From Candidatus Zipacnadia bacterium (lineage in GTDB: Bacteria; Armatimonadota; Zipacnadia; Zipacnadales; UBA5352), in assembly GCA_029821635.1 (NCBI GenBank), contig JALGSW010000038.1, positions 1 to 33,524 on the forward strand: DNA of 33,524 nt. Reading direction: 5' to 3'. Positions within the stretch are counted from its first letter, which is position 1. Each line of letters begins with the position of its first letter. Under the pieces are notes generated by a model. The model saw nothing but the letters and a program-made list of their open reading frames with translations. It was not told where the DNA came from and did not search any database. This document shows, piece by piece, positions 1-9,445 of this stretch. The position numbers and the translations under genes are program-made.

Positions 1-1
1 C

Positions 2-3000
2 TCGGCGGCGCTCGCGGACGGCGCGTGGCACTGGCGCTACCTCGTGGTGACCGCCGATGGCGAGGTCTCCGAGCCGAGCGCCGCGCGCAGCTTCGTCATC
101 GCGCCCGGCACGCCAGAGATGCCCGTGCCTCCCACCGCCGAGATCATCGCGAACATGCCCGCGCACCCGCGCATCTTCGTCACGCCCGACACGCTCGACG
201 AGTTCCGCGCGCGGCGCGACAGCGTCGCGGGCGAGGCGTGGGCGAGCATCAAGGCGAGCGCCGACGCGTATCTGGGGGTCGCGATCCCGACGCTGGACCT
301 GCAGCCGATGCCCGAGGACCCCGGCGGCGCGCGCAAGCAGGTCTTCTATCTGCAGGACGGGCAGCCGATGGTGCCGGCGGGCTTCCGCGGTCGCGAGCTG
401 AACTCCGCCGCCAGCCGCGCGAACACGCTCTCGCTCGCGTATCTGATCAGCGGCGATGAGCGCTACGCCGAGGCCGCGCAGAAGTGGGCGGTGTTCGTCG
501 CGCCCTTCCGGATGGACTACCACCTGGAGGACCGCGGGCAGCACGATACGGTCGTCTACAACTACGAGTACGGCCTCAAGGGCCTCGCGCTGGCGTACGA
601 TCGGGTCTACGACCGGCTGAGCGAGGATGAGCGCGCGGCGATCGTCGCGCACATCATGTATCACTGCGACAATGCCTACGCGTGGGTGCACGATCGGATG
701 AAGCTGCACCTGAACTACCAGAACTCGCACGGGCAGCAGTGCATGCACGCGCTGCTGACGACGGTGCTGGCGGTCGCCGACGAGAACGAGCAGACCGCGC
801 AGTGGGCCGACTGGCTGATCCGCCAGTATGTCAACCGCATCGCGTGGGGCTCGGATGACGGCGGCTACACCGAGGGGCAGGTCTACTCGCACAAGTTCTC
901 GATGATCCTCGAAGGGCTGGCGGCGCTCAAGACCGCGACGGGCATCGACGTGTTCGCGACGCCCCGCCTGCGCAACGCCGACGACTTCTGGATGTACTGC
1001 ATGTCACTCAACTACTGGTGGAACCACTGGGGCGACTGCTACTCGCTGCTCACCGCGATCCCCGGCGCAAGCGCTGACACCTACATCTCGCGCTTCCTCG
1101 CATCGATGACCGACGACCCCTACTCGACGTGGTGGAGCGATACGGTGCTCGGCAACCCGCGCCACGTGCCGCTGTGGTATCTGTCGAGCACGGGCATCGA
1201 GCCGAAGCCGCCGGTGGACATCGCGCAGGCGCGGGTGTTCCCGGATGTGGGCCAGCTCGCAGCCTACGATCGCTTCTACGATCACCGCAGCAACCGCATC
1301 TTCTTCCGCTCCAGCCCCTTCGGCGGGCACAGTCACGCACACGCGGATCAGAACGGCTTCGTGGTGCACGCGGGCGGGGAGATCATGGCCGTGGACGGGG
1401 GCTACTACACCTACGCGGGCGATACCTACCACGGCCGTTGGTCACGGATGACCTTCCCGCACAACACAATCCTCGTGAACGGTGAGGGCCAGCCGAAGAG
1501 CATCGAGGCGAAGGGCCGGTTCGCGAGCTTCCTGAACAGCGCCGACTACTGCCTCTTCACCGGCGACGCGGCGGCGGCCTACCCGGAGGTGCTGGAGCGC
1601 TTCGACCGCACGGTGCTGTTCATCCGCCCGGACACGTTCGTGGTGTGTGATGACCTCGCGGCGACCGAGCCCTCGGAGTTCAGTTGGGTGCTCAACACCT
1701 TCGAGCCGGCGGAGATCGATGAGGCCGCGCAGACGATGGTGGTCCGGCAGAGCGACGAGCGCCTGCGCGTGCGGCATATCACGCCCGCGGGCCTGACCTA
1801 CACACAGACCAACGAGCGCCCCTACCCGATGCTCACGAAGCGCTTCTGCCGCTACACGGAGGCATTCCCGCAGACCTACCACATCCGCGCGACGACGCCG
1901 CAGGCGCAGCAGGCGCGCATCCTCACCGTGATGGACGCCTACGCGCAGGCCGACGGCCCGGCGGAGGAGCCGGCGCAGATCGAGGCCGAGGGCGGGCTGG
2001 CGCTGCGCCTTGCGCGCGAGGGCCTGACCGAAACGGTGCTCTTCCGCGACCCGGACGCCGAGGCTGCATCGGCCGATGGCATCGAGACGGACGCGCGGGC
2101 GGCGAGCGTAGGGCGCGACGCGAACGGCCAAGTCACGCGCTGGCTGCTGCAGGGCGGGACGAGGCTGGAGATCGGTGGCAGCGAGGTCTTCGCGGCGGAC
2201 GCGCCCTGCGACGCAGCGGCGCAGCTCGGGTCGCCGGGCGCGGTGGCGCTGGTGCAGGTCAAGCCCAGTGCGCCCGCGACGGTCACGCTGCGACTGCCCG
2301 AGCAGCCGCGGACGGTCATGGCCGCGCGGCCGGATGCGCCGGAGCAGGCGCGGGCCGCCGCTGCCGCGATCGCTGATGGCCGCGTGACACTCGCGCTCAC
2401 CGAGGAGACGGTGCTCTGGATCGACCCGGCGCTCGACCTGACCGCGCCGCGCGAGCCGCTGACGATGACGGTGCGCGATGGCGCGGGCGACTACGAGCTG
2501 GAGCTGCCGACGGCCATCGCCGAGAACGGGGAGGTCGTGGCCTACGCGCACTTCATGGACCCGCGCGAGGCGGGCGTCTACGAGTTCGCGGCCGAGGGCG
2601 CCGAGATCCTCGTGCAGGACCGCTGGGATCAGACGCTCAGCGCGGACGGAATCGGGAGCGTGACCGCGCCGTGGCGGGAAGCGGCGGAGATCTTCGTGCG
2701 CTACGCGCCAGGCAATGTTCCGACGGTGACCGCGAGCCTGCGTGAGAGCTACCGCGGGCAACTCGTGAACCTGCTGCGCAACGGGGGCTTCGAGGAGGGC
2801 AGCCCGGACTACCCGCCGCGCACCTGGACGGTCTCGCACCCGCGGAAGATGGGCTTTACGTGGCCGTTCTGGACCCAGGAGGACGCGACCGAGGGCCGCT
2901 CGTGCCTGAAGTTCGTGCGCCCGGAGGTCTACATGACGCTCAAGAGCCAGCCGATGCGCCTGCGCACGGGCGGCACCTACACGCTGCGCTTCATGGCGCG

Positions 3001-3199
3001 CGGCGACGCGACCGCCGCGAAGGTGACCGTCTCCGGCCAGGCGAGCGTCGTGATCGAGCCGAGCGATGACTGGCGCGCGTACGAGGCGCAGATGGAGAAG
3101 CCGGGCTACACGCTCGTGAACGTGGCTATGGGCTCGGGCGGGGAGCCCGATCAGACGCTGTGGCTCGACGACGTGCAGTTCGGCTACGTAGCGGAGTAG
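2..3199 (+). CDS. Heparinase II/III-like secreted polysaccharide lyase (5' truncated)
   Basis: The open frame runs off the left edge, so the true start lies outside the window; the track start at GTG 44 is only the first in-frame start codon. The first residues (LADGAWHWRY, then a SEPSAARSF segment) resemble the N-terminal beta domain of DUF4962-type heparinase proteins. Next come PAHPRIFVTPDTLDEF and an alpha/alpha-toroid-like region with YQNSHGQQC near residue 225 of the track translation. The heparinase II/III signature HAHADQNGFVVHAGG, VDGGYYTY, then PHNTILVNGEG follows around residues 425-485. The C-terminus (NLLRNGGFEEGSPDYPP to LWLDDVQFGY) looks like a CBM4/9-type jelly-roll carbohydrate-binding module. 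By family it should cleave uronate-containing polysaccharides outside the cytoplasm; the substrate cannot be read from sequence. It converges on two beta-helix genes that may act on the same glycans. Confidence 0.88.
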   Translation, partial: SAALADGAWHWRYLVVTADGEVSEPSAARSFVIAPGTPEMPVPPTAEIIANMPAHPRIFVTPDTLDEFRARRDSVAGEAWASIKASADAYLGVAIPTLDLQPMPEDPGGARKQVFYLQDGQPMVPAGFRGRELNSAASRANTLSLAYLISGDERYAEAAQKWAVFVAPFRMDYHLEDRGQHDTVVYNYEYGLKGLALAYDRVYDRLSEDERAAIVAHIMYHCDNAYAWVHDRMKLHLNYQNSHGQQCMHALLTTVLAVADENEQTAQWADWLIRQYVNRIAWGSDDGGYTEGQVYSHKFSMILEGLAALKTATGIDVFATPRLRNADDFWMYCMSLNYWWNHWGDCYSLLTAIPGASADTYISRFLASMTDDPYSTWWSDTVLGNPRHVPLWYLSSTGIEPKPPVDIAQARVFPDVGQLAAYDRFYDHRSNRIFFRSSPFGGHSHAHADQNGFVVHAGGEIMAVDGGYYTYAGDTYHGRWSRMTFPHNTILVNGEGQPKSIEAKGRFASFLNSADYCLFTGDAAAAYPEVLERFDRTVLFIRPDTFVVCDDLAATEPSEFSWVLNTFEPAEIDEAAQTMVVRQSDERLRVRHITPAGLTYTQTNERPYPMLTKRFCRYTEAFPQTYHIRATTPQAQQARILTVMDAYAQADGPAEEPAQIEAEGGLALRLAREGLTETVLFRDPDAEAASADGIETDARAASVGRDANGQVTRWLLQGGTRLEIGGSEVFAADAPCDAAAQLGSPGAVALVQVKPSAPATVTLRLPEQPRTVMAARPDAPEQARAAAAAIADGRVTLALTEETVLWIDPALDLTAPREPLTMTVRDGAGDYELELPTAIAENGEVVAYAHFMDPREAGVYEFAAEGAEILVQDRWDQTLSADGIGSVTAPWREAAEIFVRYAPGNVPTVTASLRESYRGQLVNLLRNGGFEEGSPDYPPRTWTVSHPRKMGFTWPFWTQEDATEGRSCLKFVRPEVYMTLKSQPMRLRTGGTYTLRFMARGDATAAKVTVSGQASVVIEPSDDWRAYEAQMEKPGYTLVNVAMGSGGEPDQTLWLDDVQFGYVAE

Positions 3200-3252
3200 G
3201 CCGCTGCACGGACGCAGCCAAGCGGATGGGCGTGGCGTAATCGAGCCCGCGC

Positions 3253-3277
3253 GCGGGAGGCATCGTGGGCCTCCCGC
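3253..3277. terminator. Hairpin between convergent genes
   Basis: Perfect 9-bp inverted repeat (gcgggaggc / gcctcccgc) with a 7-nt loop, in the 97-bp gap between the heparinase-like gene and the converging beta-helix gene. There is no T tract on either side, so it may be a bidirectional stem stabilising both 3' ends rather than a classical intrinsic terminator. Confidence 0.45.
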
Positions 3278-3296
3278 ACAGGTTCGGCGTCACCGC

Positions 3297-5642
3297 CTAC
3301 TCCGGCAGGATCGCGAAGTCGTCGTAGCGGAACTGCTGGCCCTGGTCCTCCCGCCAGTTGCACAGGAACATGAACCGCCGCAGGTAGCGCGCCTCCGGCG
3401 TCGCTGCACGGATTGCGCGCAGATCGACCGTCGCCTCGTGCCACTGATCGTCATCGATCAGCCGCGGCCCCTCGACCTGCTCGTAGCCGGACGCGTCGCG
3501 CGCGTCGGTGCCGCCCAGCACCCAGCCGCGCGGCCCGGGCGCGCCCTGGAAGGCCTCAACGCACAGCGCCACCGGCACGCCCTCAGGGATACGATACGCG
3601 AAGCGGATGATCGGGTAGGCGTCGATCTCCCACACGCCCGGCGCGATGGCTCCCGCCGCGCGGTTGGCCTTGCCCGCATCGCGGAGCAGGCGCATGCAGT
3701 ATCCGCCGCCGACCTCGCGCTCAACGTGCTCGTAGCCGGTCAGCCAGCTCCGGTAGAACTTGAAGTGATAGCCCCAGTGGGTCTCGCGCGTCTCGGGCTC
3801 GAAGTCCGCCTGCACGAGCGGCGCGTTCGGGTCCACCGGCTCCTCGACGCCCACGAAAGCCACGTCCACGCCGCGCTCACCGTTGGCGAACTCGCAGCGC
3901 ACCAGCACACCATGATCGCCCGCCTCGGCCCAGGTGTGCTCGGGCTCGAGCTCGTCGGAGAAGGTGCCATCGCAGAAGTCCCAGCGCACCGACGTCACGG
4001 TCTTGCCAAGCGCGTCCAGGGACAAGCGCACCGGCTCGCCGGGCCGCGGGTACGCGGGCTCGGCATGCGCGATCATCCGCGAGGGATGCGCGCCGTCGCG
4101 CTCGTACGCGCCGGCGTCCGGGCCCTCGCCGCTCCACGGCAAGCTCACCGGCATCCCGTCGGTCCAGCTCACCTCGCGGTCGAGGTGCAGGATCGCGGGC
4201 AGGTAGTAGCGCTCCTCGATGCGCTCGATGCGCGCCAGGTTGCCGCCCTCCCCCACCGCGATCCAGTCGCCCTGCTCGCCCTCGATGCCGAAGCCGTCGA
4301 AGAACGCGCGGCCGTCGGTCACGGGCAGCTCGCGGCCGGTACCCTCGCCGAGGGCGAGGGCCAGGGGCACGCCCGCGTCGATCGCGCCGCTGTCGGCGCC
4401 GAGGCGGTAGTCGTTGCTGCCGGGGTCGACGAACGCCGGCTCGGCGTCCACGTTCTCCTGCATCTCCGACCAGAAGCCCTGGTGCAGCGTGGTGCGCGCG
4501 ATTGCCTCCTCGACGGTCATCGGCGCACCGCGGTAGTTGACGACTGCCTGCCCGGGCTCGGTGCCGCGCAGGAGGTTGCCCCGCACGCGGTTGTCGCGGC
4601 TGACATCGCCGCCGTAGACGAACTGCACGTTCGCGCCGGTCCAGTCATTGCCCGCGAAGACGTTGTTCGCGAACTCATTCGAGCTGACAGCGAGGCCGTT
4701 GATCTCCCAGCCGTGGCCGAGGTTGCCGGTGATCGTGTTGTGGTAGATGCGCGAGTTCATCAGCCGGAACGGCTCGCGGAAGTACTTCGTCGGCTGCGCG
4801 CCGGAGGGCATGTAGCTGCCGGAGTTCAGCGGCGTGTGCAGATTGCCGAAGACGCGATTGTAGCGGTAGATACTGTCGATGTAGAGGTTCTTCGCGCGGC
4901 TGTCGGCGGAGTAGCCGCTGTCACGCGCACGGGTGACGACGTTGCCCTCGACGAGGACCTTCCCCGACGCCCAGAACTCGTAGTTGCGCCCCCACGGGTT
5001 GCGGAAGCAGTTCGCGCGCACCACGACGTTGCGGCAGGTGGTGAGCTGCATCGGACTGTGCCCGACGCGCGCCAGCTCGTTGCCCTCGATGAGCACGTAC
5101 GAGCACTCGAGGATCGACCACATGTTCCCGCTCACGCGGTCCTTGCTGAAGGTGTTGCCGATCAGCCTCACCTGCTCGGAGCGCGCGATGACGGCCGTGT
5201 AGGCCGAATCGCGCATCACGCAGTCGCGAATCGTCAGGTGATCGCAGCCGCTGGCGCTGATCCAGCCACCCACGCCATCTGGGTCGATGCGGAAGCCCTC
5301 GATGACGAGGTGGCTCCTGCCCTGCAGAGCGATCGCGTGCGCGCCTTTGTCTGCCTTGAGCACAGCCGCGAGGCGCTCGGCGGAGCGGTACGTAATCGGC
5401 GCGTCGGCCGCACCGGACTGCTCGGGAGTGATGCTGCCGGGGTACTCGCCGGGCAGGAAGGTGGCGGTGTCACCGGGGGCGAGCGTCGCGTTGGCCTTGG
5501 CGATGGTCAACCACGGCTGCTCGCGCGAGCCGGGCGCATCGTCACTGCCCTCCGGCGAGAGGAAGTACTCCGCGGCACAGGCCGGGACGGCCAGTGCCAG
5601 CGCGAGGATGAGCACGATCATGACGAGCGGGTCGGCGGTCAT
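3297..5642 (-). CDS. Secreted right-handed beta-helix protein with PKD domain (paralog A)
   Basis: The start is placed at ATG 5642, not at the track start 5804, because AGGAG stands 8 nt upstream and the longer form would run into the neighbouring gene. The product is 781 aa. It begins with a signal peptide (MIVLILALALAVPACAAEY), then a DUF1565-like opening (YFLSPEGSDDAPGSREQPW). A long parallel beta-helix region follows with repeated N/V/G turns (VLIEGNELARVG, VLVEGNVVTRARDSG, RIYHNTITGN). A PKD fold lies near residues 530-600 (VRWDFCDGTF, EHTWAEAGDHGV), and a C-terminal jelly-roll-like domain ends in RYDDFAILPE. The family includes pectate-lyase-like enzymes and passive glycan binders; no catalytic residues can be assigned. 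It is a full-length paralog of the next upstream gene and lies 14 bp after it, so the pair is probably one transcript. Confidence 0.85.
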   Translation of the reverse strand: MTADPLVMIVLILALALAVPACAAEYFLSPEGSDDAPGSREQPWLTIAKANATLAPGDTATFLPGEYPGSITPEQSGAADAPITYRSAERLAAVLKADKGAHAIALQGRSHLVIEGFRIDPDGVGGWISASGCDHLTIRDCVMRDSAYTAVIARSEQVRLIGNTFSKDRVSGNMWSILECSYVLIEGNELARVGHSPMQLTTCRNVVVRANCFRNPWGRNYEFWASGKVLVEGNVVTRARDSGYSADSRAKNLYIDSIYRYNRVFGNLHTPLNSGSYMPSGAQPTKYFREPFRLMNSRIYHNTITGNLGHGWEINGLAVSSNEFANNVFAGNDWTGANVQFVYGGDVSRDNRVRGNLLRGTEPGQAVVNYRGAPMTVEEAIARTTLHQGFWSEMQENVDAEPAFVDPGSNDYRLGADSGAIDAGVPLALALGEGTGRELPVTDGRAFFDGFGIEGEQGDWIAVGEGGNLARIERIEERYYLPAILHLDREVSWTDGMPVSLPWSGEGPDAGAYERDGAHPSRMIAHAEPAYPRPGEPVRLSLDALGKTVTSVRWDFCDGTFSDELEPEHTWAEAGDHGVLVRCEFANGERGVDVAFVGVEEPVDPNAPLVQADFEPETRETHWGYHFKFYRSWLTGYEHVEREVGGGYCMRLLRDAGKANRAAGAIAPGVWEIDAYPIIRFAYRIPEGVPVALCVEAFQGAPGPRGWVLGGTDARDASGYEQVEGPRLIDDDQWHEATVDLRAIRAATPEARYLRRFMFLCNWREDQGQQFRYDDFAILPE

Positions 5643-5656
5643 GGTAATGGCTCCTG

Positions 5657-7993
5657 TCACTCGGGCAGTATCGCGAAGTCGTCGAACCACATCTCCTGGC
5701 CGCGGTCCTCGCGCCAGTTGCAGTAGAGCATGAACTGGCGCAGGTAGCGCAGCTCGGGGTAGATCTCCCGCGCCTTGCGCACGTCGATCGTGACCTCGTG
5801 CCATTGCCCGTCGTCGGTGAGCGTGCAGGCCTCGAGGTCCGGGACGCGGGTGGACCGATTCGCGGTGCCCCCGAGGGTGAAGCCCGCCGGGTCATCGGGC
5901 GAGGGGAACCTCCGCACCTCGATCGCCACCGGCACGCCCGCGGGGATGCGATAGGCGAAGCGCACCAGCGGGTACCGGTCGATGTCCCACGCGCCCGGCG
6001 CGCACTTAGCCGCGGTCTGGTTGGACTTGCCGTCCGCGCGGAAGATGTGAACGCACTTGCCCTCGCCATCGGGCCGTGGCACGTAGGCGGCGCCTGTCTG
6101 GTCTCCCCGGTAGAACTTGAGGAACCAGCCCCACTGGGTCTCGCGCGTGGCATCCTCGAAGTCGGCCTTGACCAGCGGAGCGCCGGGATCCACGGGCTCC
6201 TGGACCCTGACGAAGGCCACGTCCACGCCCCGGCCGCCGTCGGCGAAGCTGGCGCGTACCCTGACCGGGTAGTCACCCGCCTCGGCATAGACGTGTGCGG
6301 GCTCGGCCTCATCGGCCAGCGATCCGTCGCCGAAGTCCCAGGTGACCGAGGCCACGTCCTTGCCGAGCGCGTCGAGGCCGAACTGCACTGCCTCCCCCGG
6401 CCTGATCAGCACCGGGCGCGCGCGGGCGATCAGGCGCGTGGGGTCTGAGCCACCGCGTTCGCAAGCGCCGATGTCGGGCCCCGCGCCCGCCCACGGCAGA
6501 CTGACCGGCATACCGTCCTCCCAGGTCACCTCGCGATCCAGGTGCAGGATCGCGGGCTGCCAATAGCGCAGTTCGACACGCAGCACCCGGGCCAGGTTGT
6601 CGCCTCGACCGACGGCGATGAAGTCGCCCTGCTCGCCCTCGATGCCGAAGCCGTCGTAGAAGGGCACGCCGTCGTTGACCGGAAGCGCGCTCCCGGTCCC
6701 GGCGCCGACGGCCTGCGCGAGCGGCGTGCCGGCGTCGATGGCCTCGCTGGCGGGGCCCAGCCGGTAGTCGCGGTTGTCGATGTCCACGAAGTCGGGGTCG
6801 GCGTCGATGTTGTCGTGGAACTGCGACCAGAACCCGCCTATCGTCCGGGTGTTCCGGTTGGCCTCCTCGACGGTCCAGTACTCGGAGCCATAGTGGACCA
6901 CGCGCTGGCCGGGCTGCGTGCCGCGCATGAGGTTGCTGACGAAGCGGTTGTCCAGGCTGATGCCCTCGCGGTACCAGACCTGCACGTTCCCGCCCAGCGG
7001 GTCATTGCGGTAGAAGATGTTGTTCTGGAAGACGTTGGCGCTCGCGTCCATGCCCGCCAGCGACCAGACCTCGCCGAGGCTGTCGGCGGCGGTGTTGTGA
7101 TAGACGCGGCAGTTGATCGACGCGAACGGGCCACGGAAGCGCCCAGTGGGAGATACGCCCTTCCAGATGTAGGTGCGCATGTTCAGCGGCACCCACAGGT
7201 TGTCGTAGATGCGGTTGTAGCGGAAGATGCCGTCCGTCCAGAAGGAGTGGGCATCGCTCTCGGCCGAGCCGGCGCTGTCGCGCGCCCGGGTGATGATATT
7301 GCCCTCCATCAGGAGGCGGCCGCAGGAGTAGGTGATGTAGTCGCGGCCCCACTCAGCGTGGAAGACGTTGGCGCGCACCACGGTGTCGTTGCAGTAGTTG
7401 AGCGTGAACGGGCTGTGCCCCGCGCGCGTGAACGAATTGCCCTCGACCAGGACCTGGCTGCACTCCTCCAGCCACATCATGTCGCCGGCGAGTTGATCGG
7501 CCGAGAAGGCGTTGTCCAGCAGGCGGAGCCCGGTGCAGTTGCGGATCGAGCTGTGGCTGCCGCGATGGCGCATCTCGCACCCGCGGATGGTCAGATGGTG
7601 GCCGTTATCCGCTCGAACCCACCTGGCTAGCCCGCGACCGTCGACATGGAAGCCGTCGATGGCGATGTGGTCACGGCCGTCGAGGATGATGAGGTCGCCG
7701 ATCTCAGCATCGCCCGGCACCAGTCGGGCTCCGCGTGGCTCGGCCGAGCGGTAGACGATCGGGGCGTCGGCGGTCCCGGAGCGGTCGGGCGCGATGGTGC
7801 CGGAGTACTCGCCCGGGAGGAAGATAGCCTCATCCCCCGCCTCGAGCGTCGCGTTGGCCTTGGCGATGGTCTGCCAGGGCTGCTCGCGCGAGCCGGCCGC
7901 ATCATCGCTGCCATCGGGCGCGAGGAAGTATTCCGCGCCGAAGCACGGTACTGCGACGAGGAGCGCGAGTGTCAGGCAGAGGATGACTGGCAT
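5657..7993 (-). CDS. Secreted right-handed beta-helix protein with PKD domain (paralog B)
   Basis: 778 aa, start ATG 7993 with an AAGGGGA ribosome binding site 8 nt upstream. Signal peptide MPVILCLTLALLVAVPCFGAEY, then the same architecture as paralog A. There is an N-terminal YFLAPDGSDDAAGSREQPW segment and beta-helix repeats (VLVEGNSFTRAGHSP, LLMEGNIITRARDSA, RVYHNTAADS). A PKD domain follows near residues 530-600 (VTWDFGDGSL, AHVYAEAGDYPVRVR), and the C-terminal domain ends in WFDDFAILPE. The two proteins align end to end, including domain order and final residues, which points to tandem duplication. Likely exported and involved in glycan binding or cleavage. First gene of a two-gene operon. 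Confidence 0.86.
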   Translation of the reverse strand: MPVILCLTLALLVAVPCFGAEYFLAPDGSDDAAGSREQPWQTIAKANATLEAGDEAIFLPGEYSGTIAPDRSGTADAPIVYRSAEPRGARLVPGDAEIGDLIILDGRDHIAIDGFHVDGRGLARWVRADNGHHLTIRGCEMRHRGSHSSIRNCTGLRLLDNAFSADQLAGDMMWLEECSQVLVEGNSFTRAGHSPFTLNYCNDTVVRANVFHAEWGRDYITYSCGRLLMEGNIITRARDSAGSAESDAHSFWTDGIFRYNRIYDNLWVPLNMRTYIWKGVSPTGRFRGPFASINCRVYHNTAADSLGEVWSLAGMDASANVFQNNIFYRNDPLGGNVQVWYREGISLDNRFVSNLMRGTQPGQRVVHYGSEYWTVEEANRNTRTIGGFWSQFHDNIDADPDFVDIDNRDYRLGPASEAIDAGTPLAQAVGAGTGSALPVNDGVPFYDGFGIEGEQGDFIAVGRGDNLARVLRVELRYWQPAILHLDREVTWEDGMPVSLPWAGAGPDIGACERGGSDPTRLIARARPVLIRPGEAVQFGLDALGKDVASVTWDFGDGSLADEAEPAHVYAEAGDYPVRVRASFADGGRGVDVAFVRVQEPVDPGAPLVKADFEDATRETQWGWFLKFYRGDQTGAAYVPRPDGEGKCVHIFRADGKSNQTAAKCAPGAWDIDRYPLVRFAYRIPAGVPVAIEVRRFPSPDDPAGFTLGGTANRSTRVPDLEACTLTDDGQWHEVTIDVRKAREIYPELRYLRQFMLYCNWREDRGQEMWFDDFAILPE

Positions 7994-8037
7994 GGCGGAC
8001 GTCCCCTTCCGACAGTGGTGCTAACGGCTCAACGGCT

Positions 8038-8051
8038 GACAGGCGCCTGTC
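8038..8051. promoter_or_regulatory. Perfect 14-bp palindrome upstream of the beta-helix operon
   Basis: GACAGGCGCCTGTC is a loop-less perfect palindrome in the gap between the MFS gene and the beta-helix operon, both on the minus strand. It lies about 45 bp upstream of the paralog B start, a plausible operator position. Flanking sequence has short direct repeats (ACGACTGACG twice at about 8058-8081). No promoter was identified with confidence, so a role is inferred only. Confidence 0.3.
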
Positions 8052-8092
8052 CTGCAAACGACTGACGCCAGACGACTGACGGCGAGCGGCGC

Positions 8093-9283
8093 TCAGGCTG
8101 TGTCGCCGGGATCGCGCAGTCGCCGCTCGGGCACCCAGAAGCCAAGCACTCCCGCGAGCACCGGCACCCATGCGACGACCGCGAGCATCTCCAGCACGCC
8201 CCAGGTGTCGGCGGCCGCGCCCGCGAGCGGCAGGAAGAGCCCACCCACGCCCCACGACGCGCCCATCATCAGCGACGACGCCACGCCCTGCGCGCCGGGC
8301 ATCAACTCCTGCCCCTGCACGATGTTCACCGACACCGCCGCCTGCGCGAGCAACCCCGCGATGGGCAGCACCACGTAGCCCGCGGGCAGGCCGTAGTGTA
8401 TGAACGCCGCGAACGCCGGCGCGCAGAGGATCAGCGAGACGACCGTGACGTTGCGCCGCCCGAGGTGATCGGAGGCCCAGCCGCCGAAGAAGTTGCCCAC
8501 TCCCCCACCGATGATCATCGTCGAGAGCAGCCAGGCGCCGGTGCGCGTGCTCGCGCCCCACTGCTTCACGCCCAGCGCCACGAAGGTCGTGAAGACGATG
8601 ATGACCATCGCGCGCAGCGACACCATCGCGAAGAGCACGCCTACCTCGCGCAGGTAGGGCAGCACGTGGATGCGCAGGCGCATCGGCTCGACGGCGGTGT
8701 CGGGGTAGCGCGCGCCCGGGTCCATCGCGAAGACCATCGCGGCGGTCAGGCCGCCGAGGACCGTCGCGCCGAACAGGCCCGGCCAGCCGAAGCGCTCGAA
8801 GAGCAGCACGCCGATGAGCGCGCCGGCGCCGTAGCCGATGGCGCCTCCCGCGGAGAAGGCGGCCATGCCCAGGCCCCTGCGCGAGCCCGAGACGCGGCCT
8901 GCGAGCGTCGCCCCCTGCGGGTGGAAGAGCGCGGTGCCGATGCCCGCGAGCATGTACATCGCGCCGAGGGTCACGACGTGCTCGGGAAGCGCCATCAGGC
9001 CGATGAACAGGCCGACGATGACCGGCCCGAGTGCGACCATGTGCGGGATGCGGAAGCGGTCGGCGAGGTAGCCGAAGAGCGGCTGCCCGAAGTTGGTGGT
9101 GATGGATACCAGGCCGGTGATGATGCCGATCTGGGTGTTGGTGATGCCGATCTTCGCCTGGAACTCCGGCCACAGTGGCGGGATGAAGTTGATGCAGGCA
9201 TCGCTGATGGCATGACCGACCACGAGGGCGGCAAGGGGCGCGATGCGCGGATGGATGCGTGGTGCGGCACGGCCCTCTGCCAT
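8093..9283 (-). CDS. MFS transporter, Fsr (fosmidomycin resistance)-like
   Basis: 396 aa, the usual length of a 12-helix major facilitator. Motif A-like GYLADRFRIPH follows the second helix, and GTALFHPQGATLAGRVSGSRRG matches the conserved cytoplasmic segment of the Fsr-like MFS branch. Helices are rich in Gly/Ala/Val throughout, and the protein ends in a short basic tail (PERRLRDPGD). The start at ATG 9283 gives the expected short cytoplasmic lead before helix 1, but no strong Shine-Dalgarno is visible. It lies about 100 bp upstream of the beta-helix operon on the same strand, so uptake of degradation products is possible. Fsr relatives are usually exporters and the substrate is unknown. Confidence 0.85.
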   Translation of the reverse strand: MAEGRAAPRIHPRIAPLAALVVGHAISDACINFIPPLWPEFQAKIGITNTQIGIITGLVSITTNFGQPLFGYLADRFRIPHMVALGPVIVGLFIGLMALPEHVVTLGAMYMLAGIGTALFHPQGATLAGRVSGSRRGLGMAAFSAGGAIGYGAGALIGVLLFERFGWPGLFGATVLGGLTAAMVFAMDPGARYPDTAVEPMRLRIHVLPYLREVGVLFAMVSLRAMVIIVFTTFVALGVKQWGASTRTGAWLLSTMIIGGGVGNFFGGWASDHLGRRNVTVVSLILCAPAFAAFIHYGLPAGYVVLPIAGLLAQAAVSVNIVQGQELMPGAQGVASSLMMGASWGVGGLFLPLAGAAADTWGVLEMLAVVAWVPVLAGVLGFWVPERRLRDPGDTA

Positions 9284-9374
9284 GACGGGAAATCACCGAA
9301 TCGATGGGGTGTCAACCGCAGAGTCCTTCTCCCGAGAGGGCAAAGGGACCTGCGCACAATAGTGTGACTGTTGC

Positions 9375-9403
9375 TTGACTCTGACCATGGCACGGGCTAT
9401 AGT
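9375..9403 (+). promoter_or_regulatory. Sigma-A-type promoter of TA-like pair 1
   Basis: TTGACT (9375-9380), 17-bp spacer, TATAGT (9398-9403). Predicted transcription start about 9410, ahead of the ribosome binding site at 9430-9439. The track start at 9371 lies upstream of this promoter, which supports the downstream start at 9446. Confidence 0.75.
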
Positions 9404-9445
9404 GCGCTTGGTGTTCTGGTCTGCACTCCGGGGGAGGAGTGTCTC

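Noticed and set aside
3438-5726. 762-aa ORF on the plus strand opposite the beta-helix gene
   Set aside because: High-GC shadow ORF rich in Arg/Ala/His/Val without motifs; the minus-strand frame has a signal peptide, beta-helix repeats and a PKD domain. The same applies to 6542-7630 (+), 1442-2839 (-), 16788-19106 (-) and 30540-32273 (-).
9371-9445. Upstream start of the 377-aa protein and of several other genes in the track (27291, 24537, 16866, 11928, 5804)
   Set aside because: The upstream extensions lie in promoters or inside preceding genes and lack ribosome binding sites; later starts have good ones.
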